Under the pieces are notes generated by a model. The model searched no databases. It saw nothing but the letters and a program-made list of their open reading frames with translations, and was not told the origin of the DNA. A stretch of DNA of 64,000 bases from Gammaproteobacteria bacterium (GTDB lineage Bacteria; Pseudomonadota; Gammaproteobacteria; Steroidobacterales; Steroidobacteraceae). Positions 8,965-18,122 of this stretch are shown in pieces. The position numbers and the translations under genes were made by a program. Positions within the stretch are counted from its first letter, which is position 1. Each line of letters begins with the position of its first letter. The stretch lies in contig JANXYK010000013.1 of NCBI GenBank assembly GCA_025350055.1, positions 1 through 64,000 on the forward strand. The letters run 5' to 3'.

Positions 8965-10029
8965 TCAGTCGAAGCTCCGCAGGGCCAGGCCGCAGGCCGT
9001 CAGTAGCGCCGTGGCATCACGCTGCACCGCCTGGGCGCGCGCACGCGATGACAGTTTCATCTGGCCGAGCGGATCACCCTTCTCGGCGGTGATGCCCACG
9101 CGGCTCTGGATCACTTCGGCGACGCCCGGCACGTTGCCGCAGCCGCCGCAGATCAGGATCTTGTCGGGTTGCTCGCGACCGCTCCCCGAGGCGAGATAGA
9201 ACTGCAGCGAGCGACTCACCTGCTGCGTCATGTCGTCGATGAAGGGGTCGAGCACTTCGGCCTGGAAGTTGCCTGGCAGCCCGCCTTCTTTCTTGGCGCG
9301 CCCCGCCTCTTCCATGGTCAGGCCGTAGGTGCGCATGATTTCTTCGGTGAGCTGCTGGCCACCGAAGGCGAAATCGCGCGTGTACACGACCTTGAGATTG
9401 CGCAGCACGCTGAAAGTGGTGCTGCTGGCGCCGAAATCGCAGACCGCGATGGTGCGATCGATGCCGCCATCGGGCATCTGGTGCGTCATCAGTTTGCAGG
9501 CGTTTTCGAGCGCGAAGGCTTCGACGTCGACGATGCGCGCCGTCAGGCCCGCAGCCGCCACCGCGGCGCGGCGCTGTTCGACGTTGTCGGTGCGCGAGGC
9601 CACCAACAGCACGTCCACTGAATCGTTGTCCTTCTCCGAGGGGCCCAGCACTTCGAAGTCGTAGCTGACCTCATCCATCGGGAAGGGGATGTACTGATCG
9701 GCCTGCATTTCCACCTGTGCTTCCAGGTCGGAATCGCGCAAGCCGCGCGGCATCTGGATCACCTTGGTGATCGCCGCATCGCCGCTGATGGCGATGGCTA
9801 CCTCCGTGGCGGAAGCGCCTGCGCGCTTCACGGCACGGCGAATCGCCTCGCCGACCGCTTGCGGGTCGACCAGGGTCTTCTCATTCATGGAATTGGGCGG
9901 CGTAGGCTCGGCAGCATACGATTCCACGCGGTATTGACCGCCCGCTGTAGCCAGCTCGATCAGCTTGATCGAGGAGGTTGTGATGTCCAACCCCAGCAGC
10001 TGGCGGTTCTTACGCGAGAACAGGAACAC
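8965..10029 (-). CDS. pilM: Type IV pilus actin-like ATPase PilM
   Basis: PilM is the cytoplasmic actin-like component of the pilus alignment complex and binds the PilN N-terminus. The 354 residues show the FtsA/PilM phosphate-binding stretches LLGLDITTSSIKLIEL and CDFGASSTTFSVL, and ILICGGCGNVPGVAE near the end. The start is a GTG at 10029 preceded by GGAAGGG at five-base spacing. It is the first gene of pilMNOPQ and is divergent from mrcA, an arrangement common in Gammaproteobacteria. Confidence 0.97.
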   Translation of the reverse strand: MFLFSRKNRQLLGLDITTSSIKLIELATAGGQYRVESYAAEPTPPNSMNEKTLVDPQAVGEAIRRAVKRAGASATEVAIAISGDAAITKVIQMPRGLRDSDLEAQVEMQADQYIPFPMDEVSYDFEVLGPSEKDNDSVDVLLVASRTDNVEQRRAAVAAAGLTARIVDVEAFALENACKLMTHQMPDGGIDRTIAVCDFGASSTTFSVLRNLKVVYTRDFAFGGQQLTEEIMRTYGLTMEEAGRAKKEGGLPGNFQAEVLDPFIDDMTQQVSRSLQFYLASGSGREQPDKILICGGCGNVPGVAEVIQSRVGITAEKGDPLGQMKLSSRARAQAVQRDATALLTACGLALRSFD

Positions 10030-10272
10030 GTTTTCCCTTCCTTTTCAGTAAGATGCACGCCAAAGTGGTAATCCTATGACAATATCAGGCAAATATATAT
10101 CAGCCGTCGGTTAAATTGAACGTGAGTCGTCTCACGAATTTCGCCGCTGGCAGCCCCCCGGGCTAAATCAAGTGCCTGTGGAGCGCTCCAATCAACCGGT
10201 ACCGTAGCGCAACACAGCCTTGGCAGTTCACCATGGTCCCCTCGCCGGGCGCAACAAATGGAGTCTGAATAG
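10030..10272. promoter_or_regulatory. Divergent pilM-mrcA intergenic region
   Basis: This 243-base gap contains an AT-rich core at 10075-10120 that stands out from the GC-rich surroundings. On the minus strand TTCAAT and TATATT lie 17 bases apart within it and could serve pilM; the first hexamer is weak. Promoters for both divergent genes are expected here by position. No coding sequence was supported. Confidence 0.35.
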
Positions 10273-12786
10273 GTGAAGTCGAGCACGCTGCGCGTACTGA
10301 TTGGCCTTGGGGCTTTGGGTCTGGTGGGGGTCCTGGGGGTCGTATACGCCCTGCTGGCCAGCTACGTGTACCTGGCGCCCTCGCTCCCAAGCTCGGAAAG
10401 CATGCGCAACACCCCGTTGCAGGTGCCACTGCGCGTGTACACCCGCAGCGGCGCGCTGATCATGCAGATCGGCGAGCAGCGGCGCGTGCCGGTGGGCTAC
10501 GCGGAGATTCCGCAGTTGGTGCGCGAGGCTTTCCTCGCGGCCGAGGACGATCGCTTCTTCGAGCACGGCGGCGTCGACTACCTCAGCATGCTGCGCTCGC
10601 TCTGGGTCGACGTGCGCGGCGGCGAGTTCTCGCAGGGCGGCAGCACCATCACCATGCAGACCGCGCGCAACATGTTCCTCAACAAGGACAAGCACATCAA
10701 GCGCAAGCTCCAGGAAGTGTTCGTGACGCTGCGCATGGAGCGCGATTTCAGCAAGGAACAGATCCTCGAGACCTATCTGAACGTGATTTTCTTCGGCCAG
10801 CGCGCCTACGGTGTCGCGGCGGCGGCCGAAGTGTATTTCGGCAAACCGCTCAACGAACTTTCTGTTGCCGAGGCAGCGATGCTCGCGGGCTTACCGCAGG
10901 CGCCCTCGCGCTACAACCCGGTCACGAGCCCGCAGCGCGCGACCGATCGTCGTCGCTACGTGCTGCACCGGATGCAGGCCTTGCACTTCATCGATGCCGC
11001 CACGGCGAAGCGCGCGGGCGAGGAAGTCATCAACGCGCGCGAGTTCGCGCCGCACTACGACGTCGAAGCACCATACGTGGCGGAGATGGCGCGCCAGAAG
11101 GTCATCGAACATTTCGGCGAGGCGGCGATCAACCAGGGGTATCGCGCGATCACCACGATCGATGGCCGGCTGCAGACCGCCGCGAATCGCGCCTTGCGCC
11201 TGGGACTCATCGAGTATGACCGGCGCCATGGTTACCGCGGCGCCGTGCGCCAGGTGAAGCTCGAGACCAGCGTCGAACCGCATCAGCTCGAGGCGCTGCT
11301 GGCCGACCTGCCGCCGGTGGGCAACGTGCAATCGGCCGTGGTCGTGTCGGTGGCGCCGACCGCGGCGCGCGTCTATGTGCGTGGCAGCGGCTTCGGGCAG
11401 ATCGATGCCGATGGCGTTTCCTGGGCGCGCAGCAAGAGTGGCAGCAACAAAGTCGATGCCGTGCTCAAGCGCGGCGATCTGATCTACGTGCTGGGCAGCG
11501 TAGCCGGTGTGCTGCAGCTCGCGCAGATTCCCGAGGCGCAGGGCGCGCTGGTGGCGCTCGATCCGCAGGATGGCGCGATCGCCGCGCTGATCGGCGGCTT
11601 CGACTATTTCAGCAATGCCTACAACCGCGTCACGCAGGCGCACCGGCAACCGGGCTCGGGCTTCAAGCCCTTCCTTTATTCGGATGCGCTCGAACATGAG
11701 TTCACGCCCTCGAGCATCATCATGGATGCGCCTATAGTCGTTGCCGACCAGGGCGTGGAGCAGATCTGGCGCCCCGAGAATGACGGCGGCACCTTCAGCG
11801 GACCGACGCGCCTGCGCGAGGCGCTGGTGCACTCACGCAACCTGGTGTCGATCCGCCTGCTGCGCGCGATCGGCGCCAGTGATGTGATCGACTACGCCAC
11901 GCGCTTCGGCTTTGATCGCAGCGCGATGCCCAACAATCTCACGCTGGCGCTGGGCACGCTCACGGCCACGCCGCTGCAGGTGGCCACCGGCTACGCGACC
12001 TTTGCCAACGGCGGCTACAAGATCGAGCCCTATTTCATCGAGCGCATCGAGAACGCTGCGGGTGAAACCGTGTGGCGCGATACGCCGAAGATGGTGTGCG
12101 CGCCCTGCGAGAGCGCCGCACCGGCAACGGGAGCTGGCGCGCCGGACTCGCCGGCTGCCGCAGGTGCAACTGCCGGAGCGCCGACAATCGTCGCCGCAGC
12201 GGCGCCTGCGCCCACGACGCCGACCGTCGCGGCAGTCGCGAACGGCAAGCTCACGATGGCGCCGCCCGATGACCAGCGCTTAATGCCGATGGTGGCGCCG
12301 GCACAGCGCGCGCCGCGCGTGATCAGCGCTGCCAACGCCTGGCTGATGGATGACATCATGGCCGATGTGATCAAGCGTGGCACAGGCCGGCGCGCGCTGG
12401 TACTGGGTCGCAACGATCTCTCTGGCAAGACCGGTACGACCAATGAATCGCGCAATACCTGGTTCAATGGCTTCAACCAAAACCTTGAGGCCACCGTGTG
12501 GGTGGGCTTCGACCAGGAGCGACCGCTGGGCGAAGGCGAGGAAGGCGCGAGCGTCGCGGTACCGATCTGGGTACGCCTGATGCGCGAGGGCCTGCGTGGC
12601 GTGCCCGATGTGCCGCGGCCCATGCCCGGCGGACTCGTGAGCCAGCGCATCGATGTGACCACGGGCCTGCTGGCGCCTGAGGGCGATGCCAACGTCGTGA
12701 ACGAGTGGTTCTTCCCGGACAAGTTGCCTACGCAGGGCAACGCGAGCAATACGCCGACAAACGACAGCTCGGAACCGCTATTCTAG
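10273..12786 (+). CDS. mrcA: Penicillin-binding protein 1A (bifunctional peptidoglycan synthase)
   Basis: PBP1A polymerises glycan strands and cross-links peptides in the periplasm. The 837 residues comprise one N-terminal membrane anchor (about 8-35), a GT51 transglycosylase domain with catalytic Glu91 in EDDRFFEHGG and the QGGSTITMQ block, an OB-like insert typical of PBP1A, and a transpeptidase with SGFK at Ser462-Lys465, SRN at 521-523 and KTG at 719-721. An Ala/Pro-rich insertion of about 60 residues (about 608-668) interrupts the transpeptidase. The start is GTG with GGAG nine bases upstream. The gene diverges from pilM. Confidence 0.97.
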   Translation: MKSSTLRVLIGLGALGLVGVLGVVYALLASYVYLAPSLPSSESMRNTPLQVPLRVYTRSGALIMQIGEQRRVPVGYAEIPQLVREAFLAAEDDRFFEHGGVDYLSMLRSLWVDVRGGEFSQGGSTITMQTARNMFLNKDKHIKRKLQEVFVTLRMERDFSKEQILETYLNVIFFGQRAYGVAAAAEVYFGKPLNELSVAEAAMLAGLPQAPSRYNPVTSPQRATDRRRYVLHRMQALHFIDAATAKRAGEEVINAREFAPHYDVEAPYVAEMARQKVIEHFGEAAINQGYRAITTIDGRLQTAANRALRLGLIEYDRRHGYRGAVRQVKLETSVEPHQLEALLADLPPVGNVQSAVVVSVAPTAARVYVRGSGFGQIDADGVSWARSKSGSNKVDAVLKRGDLIYVLGSVAGVLQLAQIPEAQGALVALDPQDGAIAALIGGFDYFSNAYNRVTQAHRQPGSGFKPFLYSDALEHEFTPSSIIMDAPIVVADQGVEQIWRPENDGGTFSGPTRLREALVHSRNLVSIRLLRAIGASDVIDYATRFGFDRSAMPNNLTLALGTLTATPLQVATGYATFANGGYKIEPYFIERIENAAGETVWRDTPKMVCAPCESAAPATGAGAPDSPAAAGATAGAPTIVAAAAPAPTTPTVAAVANGKLTMAPPDDQRLMPMVAPAQRAPRVISAANAWLMDDIMADVIKRGTGRRALVLGRNDLSGKTGTTNESRNTWFNGFNQNLEATVWVGFDQERPLGEGEEGASVAVPIWVRLMREGLRGVPDVPRPMPGGLVSQRIDVTTGLLAPEGDANVVNEWFFPDKLPTQGNASNTPTNDSSEPLF

Positions 12787-12790
12787 CGGC

Positions 12791-13402
12791 GTGCCACGTC
12801 GAAACTCCCCGCGCAGCGGTAACCTGCGCCGCGCGCTCAGCCAGGAAGCAGCGCGCCTCATGTCCGAACACGGCATTCAGGACTACGGCACTGCCAAGCG
12901 CAAGGCCGCCGAACGGCTCGGCATCAGCAACGAGGGCGCGTTGCCGCGCAATACCGAGATCGAAGCCTCACTGGCCGAATACCAGCGCCTGTTCGCGGCC
13001 GACTCGCACGCGAGCTCACTGGGCGCGCAGCGTCGCGCGGCACTGCAGGCGATGCGCGCGCTGTCGCAGTTCTCGCCGCGCCTCGTAGGCCCGGTACTGG
13101 CCGGCACGGCCACGCGCCATGCCGATGTGCAGCTGCATGTGTTCGCGGACAACCCCGACGCTGTGGCACTCAGCCTGCTCGATCGCGGTGTGGAGCATGA
13201 GGCCGGCGAACACCGGCTGCGGCTCGACGCCGAACGTCTCGCAAGTTTTCCAAGCGTGCGCTTCCAGGTGGAGACGCAGGTGATCGATGCGACGGTGTTT
13301 CCGCTCGATGGCATCCGCCAGGCGCCGGTGAGCCCACTGGACGGGCGGCCGATGCGCCGCGCGGATGCGACGGAGCTGGCGGGGCTGGTCGAGCGCGGCT
13401 AG
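12791..13402 (+). CDS. Conserved protein of unknown function
   Basis: The product has 203 residues and begins with a GTG four bases after the mrcA stop, so it is probably cotranscribed with mrcA. The N-terminal helix region contains QEAARLMSEHGIQDYGTAKRK and a predicted DNA- or partner-binding helical character; the C-terminal half (VQLHVFADNPDAVALSLLDRG and QVIDATVFPLDG) resembles a small nucleotidyltransferase-like beta fold, but no catalytic motif can be pointed to. I recall small proteobacterial proteins of this type being mislabelled as UDP-N-acetylmuramate-alanine ligase; nothing here supports that activity. It is convergent with gltA, 10 bases apart. Confidence 0.75.
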   Translation: MPRRNSPRSGNLRRALSQEAARLMSEHGIQDYGTAKRKAAERLGISNEGALPRNTEIEASLAEYQRLFAADSHASSLGAQRRAALQAMRALSQFSPRLVGPVLAGTATRHADVQLHVFADNPDAVALSLLDRGVEHEAGEHRLRLDAERLASFPSVRFQVETQVIDATVFPLDGIRQAPVSPLDGRPMRRADATELAGLVERG

Positions 13403-13412
13403 CGCGGCGCGC

Positions 13413-14708
13413 TTAGCGCTTCGCGACCGCGACGTAGTCGCGCTGTGTGGGGCCGGTATAGAGCTGGCGCGGGCGGCCGATGCGCATCGCCGGATCGGAA
13501 ATCATCTCCAGCCAGTGCGCCACCCAGCCGACGGTGCGCGCGATCGCGAACATCACCGTGTACATCGAGCGCGGAATCTTCAGTGCGCTGTAGATTATCC
13601 CTGAGTAGAAATCGACGTTCGGATAGAGTTTGCGCGAGACGAAGTACTCGTCCTTGAGCGCGATTTCCTCGAGGCGCAACGCCAGCTCGAACAGCGGATT
13701 GTCGGTCTGCCCGAGCTTCGCCAGCACCTTGTGGCACATCTCGCGGATGATCTTGGCGCGCGGATCGAAATTCTTGTACACGCGATGGCCGAAGCCCATC
13801 AGCTTGAAGTGGCTGCTCTTGTCCTTGGCCATGTCGAGGAATTTCGGAATGTTCGCCGCCGAGCCGATCTCCTCGAGCATGTCAAGCACGGCCTCGTTGG
13901 CGCCGCCATGCGCCGGACCCCAGAGCGCGGAAACCCCGGCGGAAATAGCCGCATACGGGTTGGTGCCGGTGCTGCCGGCCAGGCGCACGGTCGAGGTGCT
14001 GGCGTTCTGCTCGTGATCGGCGTGCAGGATGAACAGCAGGTCGAGTGCCTGCGCCGCGACCGGATCGACTTCGTAGGGCTCGCAGGGCACGGCGAAGAAC
14101 ATGTTCAGCATGTTGGCGCAGTAGGCGAGATCGTTGCGCGGATAGATGAAGGGCTGCCCCAACGCATGCTTGTGCGCGGCCGCCGCGATGGTCGGAAGCT
14201 TGGCAATGATGCGATGCGAGAAGATCTCGCGATGGCGCGGATCGTGGATATCCATCGAGTCGTAATAGAACGCCGACATCGAGGCCACGACCGCCGAGAC
14301 CATCGCCATCGGATGCGCGTTGTGGTGAAAACCGTTGGTGAAGCGCAGCAACGACTCGTTGATCATCGTGTGGCGCGTGATGCTGCCACGATAGGTGTCG
14401 AGCTCTTTGGCGCTCGGCAGGTTGCCGTAGATCAGCAGGTAGGCCACTTCCATGAAGGAGCTGTGCGCGGCGAGTTGATCGACCGGGTAGCCGCGATAGA
14501 GCAGCACGCCGGCATCGCCATCGATGTAGGTGATCTTGCTCTCGCAGCTAGCCGTGGCACCGAAGGCCGGATCGAAGGTGAAGACCCCGTGATCCTTGGG
14601 CAGGCCGCTGATGTCGAGCACCTGCGGGCCGATGGTCCCTGCGCGTACCGGCAGGAGCGATTTGACCCCGGTGGCCGGGTTGGCGAGCTCAAAGGGCTTG
14701 TTGTCCAT
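13413..14708 (-). CDS. gltA: Citrate synthase (hexameric, type II)
   Basis: GltA condenses acetyl-CoA and oxaloacetate to citrate in the TCA cycle. From the ATG at 14708 (AGGAAG upstream) it has 431 residues, close to the E. coli enzyme. It shows [14 protein letters not shown], the catalytic His stretch [13 protein letters not shown], the [14 protein letters not shown] block and RPRQLYTG near the end. An upstream in-frame ATG would add 13 residues without family similarity. The 253 bases upstream carry two perfect palindromes described separately. Confidence 0.98.
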   Translation of the reverse strand: MDNKPFELANPATGVKSLLPVRAGTIGPQVLDISGLPKDHGVFTFDPAFGATASCESKITYIDGDAGVLLYRGYPVDQLAAHSSFMEVAYLLIYGNLPSAKELDTYRGSITRHTMINESLLRFTNGFHHNAHPMAMVSAVVASMSAFYYDSMDIHDPRHREIFSHRIIAKLPTIAAAAHKHALGQPFIYPRNDLAYCANMLNMFFAVPCEPYEVDPVAAQALDLLFILHADHEQNASTSTVRLAGSTGTNPYAAISAGVSALWGPAHGGANEAVLDMLEEIGSAANIPKFLDMAKDKSSHFKLMGFGHRVYKNFDPRAKIIREMCHKVLAKLGQTDNPLFELALRLEEIALKDEYFVSRKLYPNVDFYSGIIYSALKIPRSMYTVMFAIARTVGWVAHWLEMISDPAMRIGRPRQLYTGPTQRDYVAVAKR

Positions 14709-14780
14709 GCGGATCCGCTTCCTGAGGTGATGGTCTTCGCCGTGCACACGCTGCGACGCGCGCAGCGGGCCGCAGCGTTA

Positions 14781-14795
14781 CATGTGAGTCACATG
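14781..14795. promoter_or_regulatory. Perfect palindrome upstream of gltA (candidate operator)
   Basis: CATGTGAGTCACATG is a perfect inverted repeat with seven-base arms and a one-base centre, 72 bases upstream of the gltA start. A regulator binding site is a reasonable reading. It is not a CRP site, because the TGTGA and TCACA halves are one base apart rather than six. Confidence 0.4.
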
Positions 14796-14819
14796 GAATC
14801 AAGGTATCGGACAGACAAC

Positions 14820-14837
14820 GCGTCACTAAAGTGACGC
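14820..14837. promoter_or_regulatory. Second perfect palindrome upstream of gltA
   Basis: GCGTCACT-AA-AGTGACGC is a perfect eight-base inverted repeat with a two-base centre, 111 bases upstream of the gltA start and 24 bases from the first palindrome. The loop is too short for a terminator hairpin and no T-run follows on either strand, so a protein-binding site is more likely. Confidence 0.4.
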
Positions 14838-14961
14838 AGCCGACGGCTGTGCAATTTATTGGTGCGCCGGATGGCCCGGCTCAGCACGGCTTAAGATGCC
14901 GCAAGAGCGTGCGCTGGTCGCAGCGCGCTGTTCAGGCGCGCTTTCGACCGGTCGCGGTGCC

Positions 14962-15174
14962 TCAGCGCGCGGCAGCAGCCGCGTACTTCTTGCGGAACTT
15001 GTCGACGCGGCCGGCCGTGTCGACGATCTTCTGCTTGCCGGTGTAGAACGGGTGGCAATTCGAGCAGACGTCGACGCTCAGATCCTGACCAAGCGTGGAG
15101 CGCGTCTTGAAGGTGTTGCCGCAGCTGCAGACAACGCTGATTTCGGTGTAGTCCGGATGAGTGGCTGCTTTCAT
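14962..15174 (-). CDS. rpmE: 50S ribosomal protein L31 (zinc-binding form)
   Basis: L31 is a small protein of the large ribosomal subunit. The 70-residue product, MKAATHPDY onward, carries four Cys at 16, 18, 37 and 40 in the CSC...CSNC arrangement of the zinc-containing (C+) form, and the conserved [21 protein letters not shown] lies ten bases before the ATG at 15174. It has its own upstream promoter and is followed by gltA on the same strand. Confidence 0.97.
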   Translation of the reverse strand: MKAATHPDYTEISVVCSCGNTFKTRSTLGQDLSVDVCSNCHPFYTGKQKIVDTAGRVDKFRKKYAAAAAR

Positions 15175-15215
15175 GTTGATCAACCTCGCGTTTCCGGATC
15201 CAAAAAGGGGCGCGC

Positions 15216-15244
15216 AGTCTAGCTGTGCGGGCCTGGTGCGGCAA
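15216..15244 (-). promoter_or_regulatory. Sigma-70-type promoter for rpmE
   Basis: On the minus strand TTGCCG (15244-15239) and TAGACT (15221-15216) are separated by exactly 17 bases, placing the start of transcription near 15209, about 35 bases before the rpmE ATG. Confidence 0.6.
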
Positions 15245-15278
15245 GGGGCCAGCGGAAAGGCTTCCAGGACGGCTTTTC

Positions 15279-15492
15279 TTATCCACAATTTCTGTGGATA
15301 ACTCTGTGGGCAATTGCCAATCCTCAGGCCACGGAATACGCCATTTCTGCATTTCTGTCGGATTGGACAATAAATGACCAATACATTACAGCTTATATAA
15401 TCAATGGTTTATATGCACAAAATACCGCAAGGCCTGCGATGCGCACCGTAATTCCTTAATTTGTGGCTGGCAACCCCGGTGCTTGTGCATAA
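15279..15492. other. DnaA-box cluster with AT-rich core in the rpmE-hemW gap
   Basis: This lies in a 343-base gene-free gap (15175-15517). Two perfect TTATCCACA boxes face each other at 15279-15287 (plus) and 15293-15301 (minus), five bases apart. A third box matching TTATNCACA (TTATGCACA, minus) is at 15484-15492, and an eight-of-nine match (ATATGCACA, plus) is at 15411-15419. Between them, 15360-15425 is strikingly AT-rich for this genome. The layout resembles an origin-like or DnaA-titrating site. No dnaA, dnaN, rpmH or mnmG gene is nearby. Function is inference. Confidence 0.6.
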
Positions 15493-15517
15493 CAAGCGCA
15501 GCGCCGCAGCAAATGTT

Positions 15518-16801
15518 CTAAGCCCCCGGTCCTTCTGGATTTTTCCGATCAGCGCCTTGGCCGCGACTTTGCGCCGAGGCCGGTCCCGGCGGCAGGAACG
15601 CCGCGATCACATCGTTCAGGAAGCGCTGTCCCAGCGTGCTCGCACGCCAGTATTCACTGTTCCTTTCAACGAGTCCGCGCGCCTCGAGGCTGGTGAGCTG
15701 AGTGGCTACGGTCGACCAGGGCAGACCGGTGCGCGACTCGAAGCGTGCGCTCGTGACTCCATCGACCAGTCTGAGGCCATTCATCATGAACTCGAACGGC
15801 AGATCGGCGTCGGGGATGTCGCGCAGCGCCAGCGGTGCCTGCGCGCCACTTGCCAGGTAACGGCGCGGCTCGCGCTCGCGCTGCGTGCGGCCAATCGTAC
15901 CGTGCGCTTGGTCAGTGAGTTTGCCGTGCGCTCCGGCGCCGACACCGAAGTAGTCACCGAAGTTCCAGTAGTTGAGGTTGTGCGCACACCCGGCGCCGTC
16001 GCGCGCATAGGCCGAGACTTCGTACTGCCGGTAACCGCCGGCGGCAATCTCGGACTGGCAGTGCTGCTGCATCAGCGCCGCGAGGTCTTCATCGGGCAGG
16101 CCGGCGGGCGGCAGCGCACCGAAGAGCGTGCCCGGCTCGAGTGTCAGCTGGTAATGCGAGAGATGCGCGGGCTTGAGCGCCAGCGCGGCACGCACATCCT
16201 CGAGTGCGCCGGCAAGATCCTGGTCGGGCAAGGCGTACATCAGGTCCAGGTTGAAATTGGCGAGGCCCGCGGCGTGCAGCTCCGCAGCCGCCGTGCGCGT
16301 GTCGTCGCTGCTGTGAATGCGTCCGAGCCGCTCGAGCTGCGCGGACGCAAAGCTCTGCGCGCCAAGGGACACGCGGGTGATGCCGGCGGCGCGGTACTCG
16401 GCGAAGCGTCCGCGTTCGATCGTGCCGGGGTTGGCCTCGAGCGTGATTTCGGCCTGCGGCTGGAAGGGCACCAGCTGGCGCAGGGCTTCGAGCAAGCGGC
16501 CGATGGCCTCGGGCGCGAACAGGCTGGGCGTGCCGCCGCCCATGAAGATGCTGCTGATCTCGCGGCCGCCGGCCAGCGGCGCCTGCGCGGCCATGTCGGC
16601 CACGAGTGCATCGAGATAGTGCTGTTGCGGTAATTGTCCGTGCAGCGTGTGCGAGTTGAAATCGCAGTAGGGACATTTGCGCACGCACCAGGGGAAATGC
16701 AGGTACAACGCTAGCGGTGGCGCAGCGAGCGTGGGCACCGTCAGCGGCGGCGCGGTAGGCAGCGCGGGCCGGGTCTCGGGCTGGGCTTCGGGCCCGCTCA
16801 T
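15518..16801 (-). CDS. hemW: Radical SAM heme chaperone HemW
   Basis: HemW is a radical SAM family protein related to HemN that acts in heme trafficking rather than coproporphyrinogen oxidation. From the ATG at 16801, which overlaps the rdgB stop as ATGA, the protein has 427 residues. A Pro-rich leader of about 30 residues precedes LALYLHFPWCVRKCPYCDF, which holds the CxxxCxxC iron-sulfur motif. IFMGGGTPSLF, EANPGTIE and the C-terminal winged-helix HemN_C region follow. It is the last gene of the PP2C-rph-rdgB-hemW run. Confidence 0.95.
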   Translation of the reverse strand: MSGPEAQPETRPALPTAPPLTVPTLAAPPLALYLHFPWCVRKCPYCDFNSHTLHGQLPQQHYLDALVADMAAQAPLAGGREISSIFMGGGTPSLFAPEAIGRLLEALRQLVPFQPQAEITLEANPGTIERGRFAEYRAAGITRVSLGAQSFASAQLERLGRIHSSDDTRTAAAELHAAGLANFNLDLMYALPDQDLAGALEDVRAALALKPAHLSHYQLTLEPGTLFGALPPAGLPDEDLAALMQQHCQSEIAAGGYRQYEVSAYARDGAGCAHNLNYWNFGDYFGVGAGAHGKLTDQAHGTIGRTQREREPRRYLASGAQAPLALRDIPDADLPFEFMMNGLRLVDGVTSARFESRTGLPWSTVATQLTSLEARGLVERNSEYWRASTLGQRFLNDVIAAFLPPGPASAQSRGQGADRKNPEGPGA

Positions 16802-17391
16802 CGCCCGGCCTGCAGGGCCGCAACCAGCGCGCGCAATGCCTCGGCGCGATGGCTGAGCGCGTTCTTCTCGGCGAGTGGCAACTGTGCGGCCGTGCAAGCG
16901 AAGCCGCGCGCAATGAACCACGGGTCGTAGCCGAAGCCACCACTCCCGGCGGGCTCGCGCGCGATGCGGCCCTCCCAGCTGCCGTGGGTCACGAATGGCT
17001 TCGCGTCGTCACCGCTGCGTACCAGCGCCAGCACGCAGCGATAGCGTGCGGTGCGCTGCGCGTCAGGTACCTGTGCGAGTTCGCGGATCAAGAGCGCGTT
17101 GTTGTCTGCATCGCTCGCCGCGGCGCCGGCATAGCGCGCGGAATACACGCCCGGTCGGCCACCCAGGGCGTCGACTTCAAGGCCCGAATCATCGGCGAGC
17201 GCAGGCAATCCCGACACGGTGGCGGCGTGACGCGCCTTCAGCAGCGCATTGGCTTCAAAGGTAGTGCCGGTCTCCTCGATGCTGCTGATGCCGAACGTCG
17301 ATTGCAGCAGCAGTTCGATGTCGAGCGGCTGCAGGAGCGCCGCGAACTCGCGCTGCTTGCCAGCGTTGGCCGTGGCCAGCACAACACGCAT
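16798..17391 (-). CDS. rdgB: XTP/dITP pyrophosphatase (RdgB/HAM1)
   Basis: RdgB removes non-canonical purine nucleotides (ITP, XTP and deoxy forms) from the pool by hydrolysis to monophosphates. The 197 residues show the N-terminal LATANAGKQREF, the metal and substrate block ALADDSGLEVDALGGRPG, and GSGGFGYDPWFI near the C-terminus. The ATG at 17391 is three bases after the rph stop, and the gene end overlaps the hemW start, so it is inside an operon. Confidence 0.97.
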   Translation of the reverse strand: MRVVLATANAGKQREFAALLQPLDIELLLQSTFGISSIEETGTTFEANALLKARHAATVSGLPALADDSGLEVDALGGRPGVYSARYAGAAASDADNNALLIRELAQVPDAQRTARYRCVLALVRSGDDAKPFVTHGSWEGRIAREPAGSGGFGYDPWFIARGFACTAAQLPLAEKNALSHRAEALRALVAALQAGR

Positions 17392-17394
17392 GGC

Positions 17395-18117
17395 TCAGTC
17401 CGCGAGCGCCTGCGATTGCAGCGCGCACAGCTCGCCGATGCCGGTGGCGGCGAGATTCAGCAGCGCATCGAGTTCATTGCGCCGGAAGGCGTGACCCTCG
17501 GCCGTGCCCTGCACTTCGATGAAACCGCCGCCGTTGTTCATCACCACGTTCATGTCGGTCTCGGCCTCGGAATCTTCCTCGTAGTCGAGATCGAGCACCG
17601 GTATGCCCCCGACGATGCCCACCGACACTGCAGCCACCTGGCCATGCAACGGGCTGCCCTTGAGCACGCCGCGCCGACGCAGCGCATCGACGGCATCGGC
17701 GAGTGCCACGTAGCTGCCGGTGATCGATGCGGTGCGTGTGCCGCCATCGGCCTGCAACACATCGCAGTCGATGGTCACGGTGCGCTCACCGAGCGCGCGC
17801 ATGTCGACCACCGCGCGCAGCGAGCGCCCGATCAGGCGCTGGATTTCCTGCGTACGCCCGCTCTGCTTGCCGCGCGCCGCTTCGCGCGCCGAGCGCGTAT
17901 GGGTCGCACGCGGCAGCATGCCGTACTCGGCCGTGACCCATCCCTGGCCTTTGCCGCGCAGGAAGCCGGGCACACCCTCTTCGATGGTCGCCGTGCACAG
18001 CACGCGCGTATCGCCGAATTCCACCAGCACCGCGCCTTCCGCGTGGCGCGTGTAGTGACGCGTGAAGCGCACCGCGCGCAGCGCATCGGCGGCGCGTTCG
18101 TTACGACGTTTGCTCAT
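17395..18117 (-). CDS. rph: Ribonuclease PH
   Basis: RNase PH trims tRNA 3' ends by phosphorolysis. The 240-residue protein is full length and carries the RNase PH hallmarks: the arginine-rich [33 protein letters not shown], the [18 protein letters not shown] block and the [17 protein letters not shown] acidic metal-binding region. It starts five bases after the PP2C phosphatase stop. Its proximity to yicC on the other strand matches conserved gammaproteobacterial order. Confidence 0.97.
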   Translation of the reverse strand: MSKRRNERAADALRAVRFTRHYTRHAEGAVLVEFGDTRVLCTATIEEGVPGFLRGKGQGWVTAEYGMLPRATHTRSAREAARGKQSGRTQEIQRLIGRSLRAVVDMRALGERTVTIDCDVLQADGGTRTASITGSYVALADAVDALRRRGVLKGSPLHGQVAAVSVGIVGGIPVLDLDYEEDSEAETDMNVVMNNGGGFIEVQGTAEGHAFRRNELDALLNLAATGIGELCALQSQALAD

Positions 18118-18122
18118 CGGTA

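Noticed and set aside
14781-14795. CRP/Clp-type binding site reading of the TGTGA/TCACA dyad
   Set aside because: The half sites are separated by one base, whereas CRP sites need six; kept only as a generic operator.
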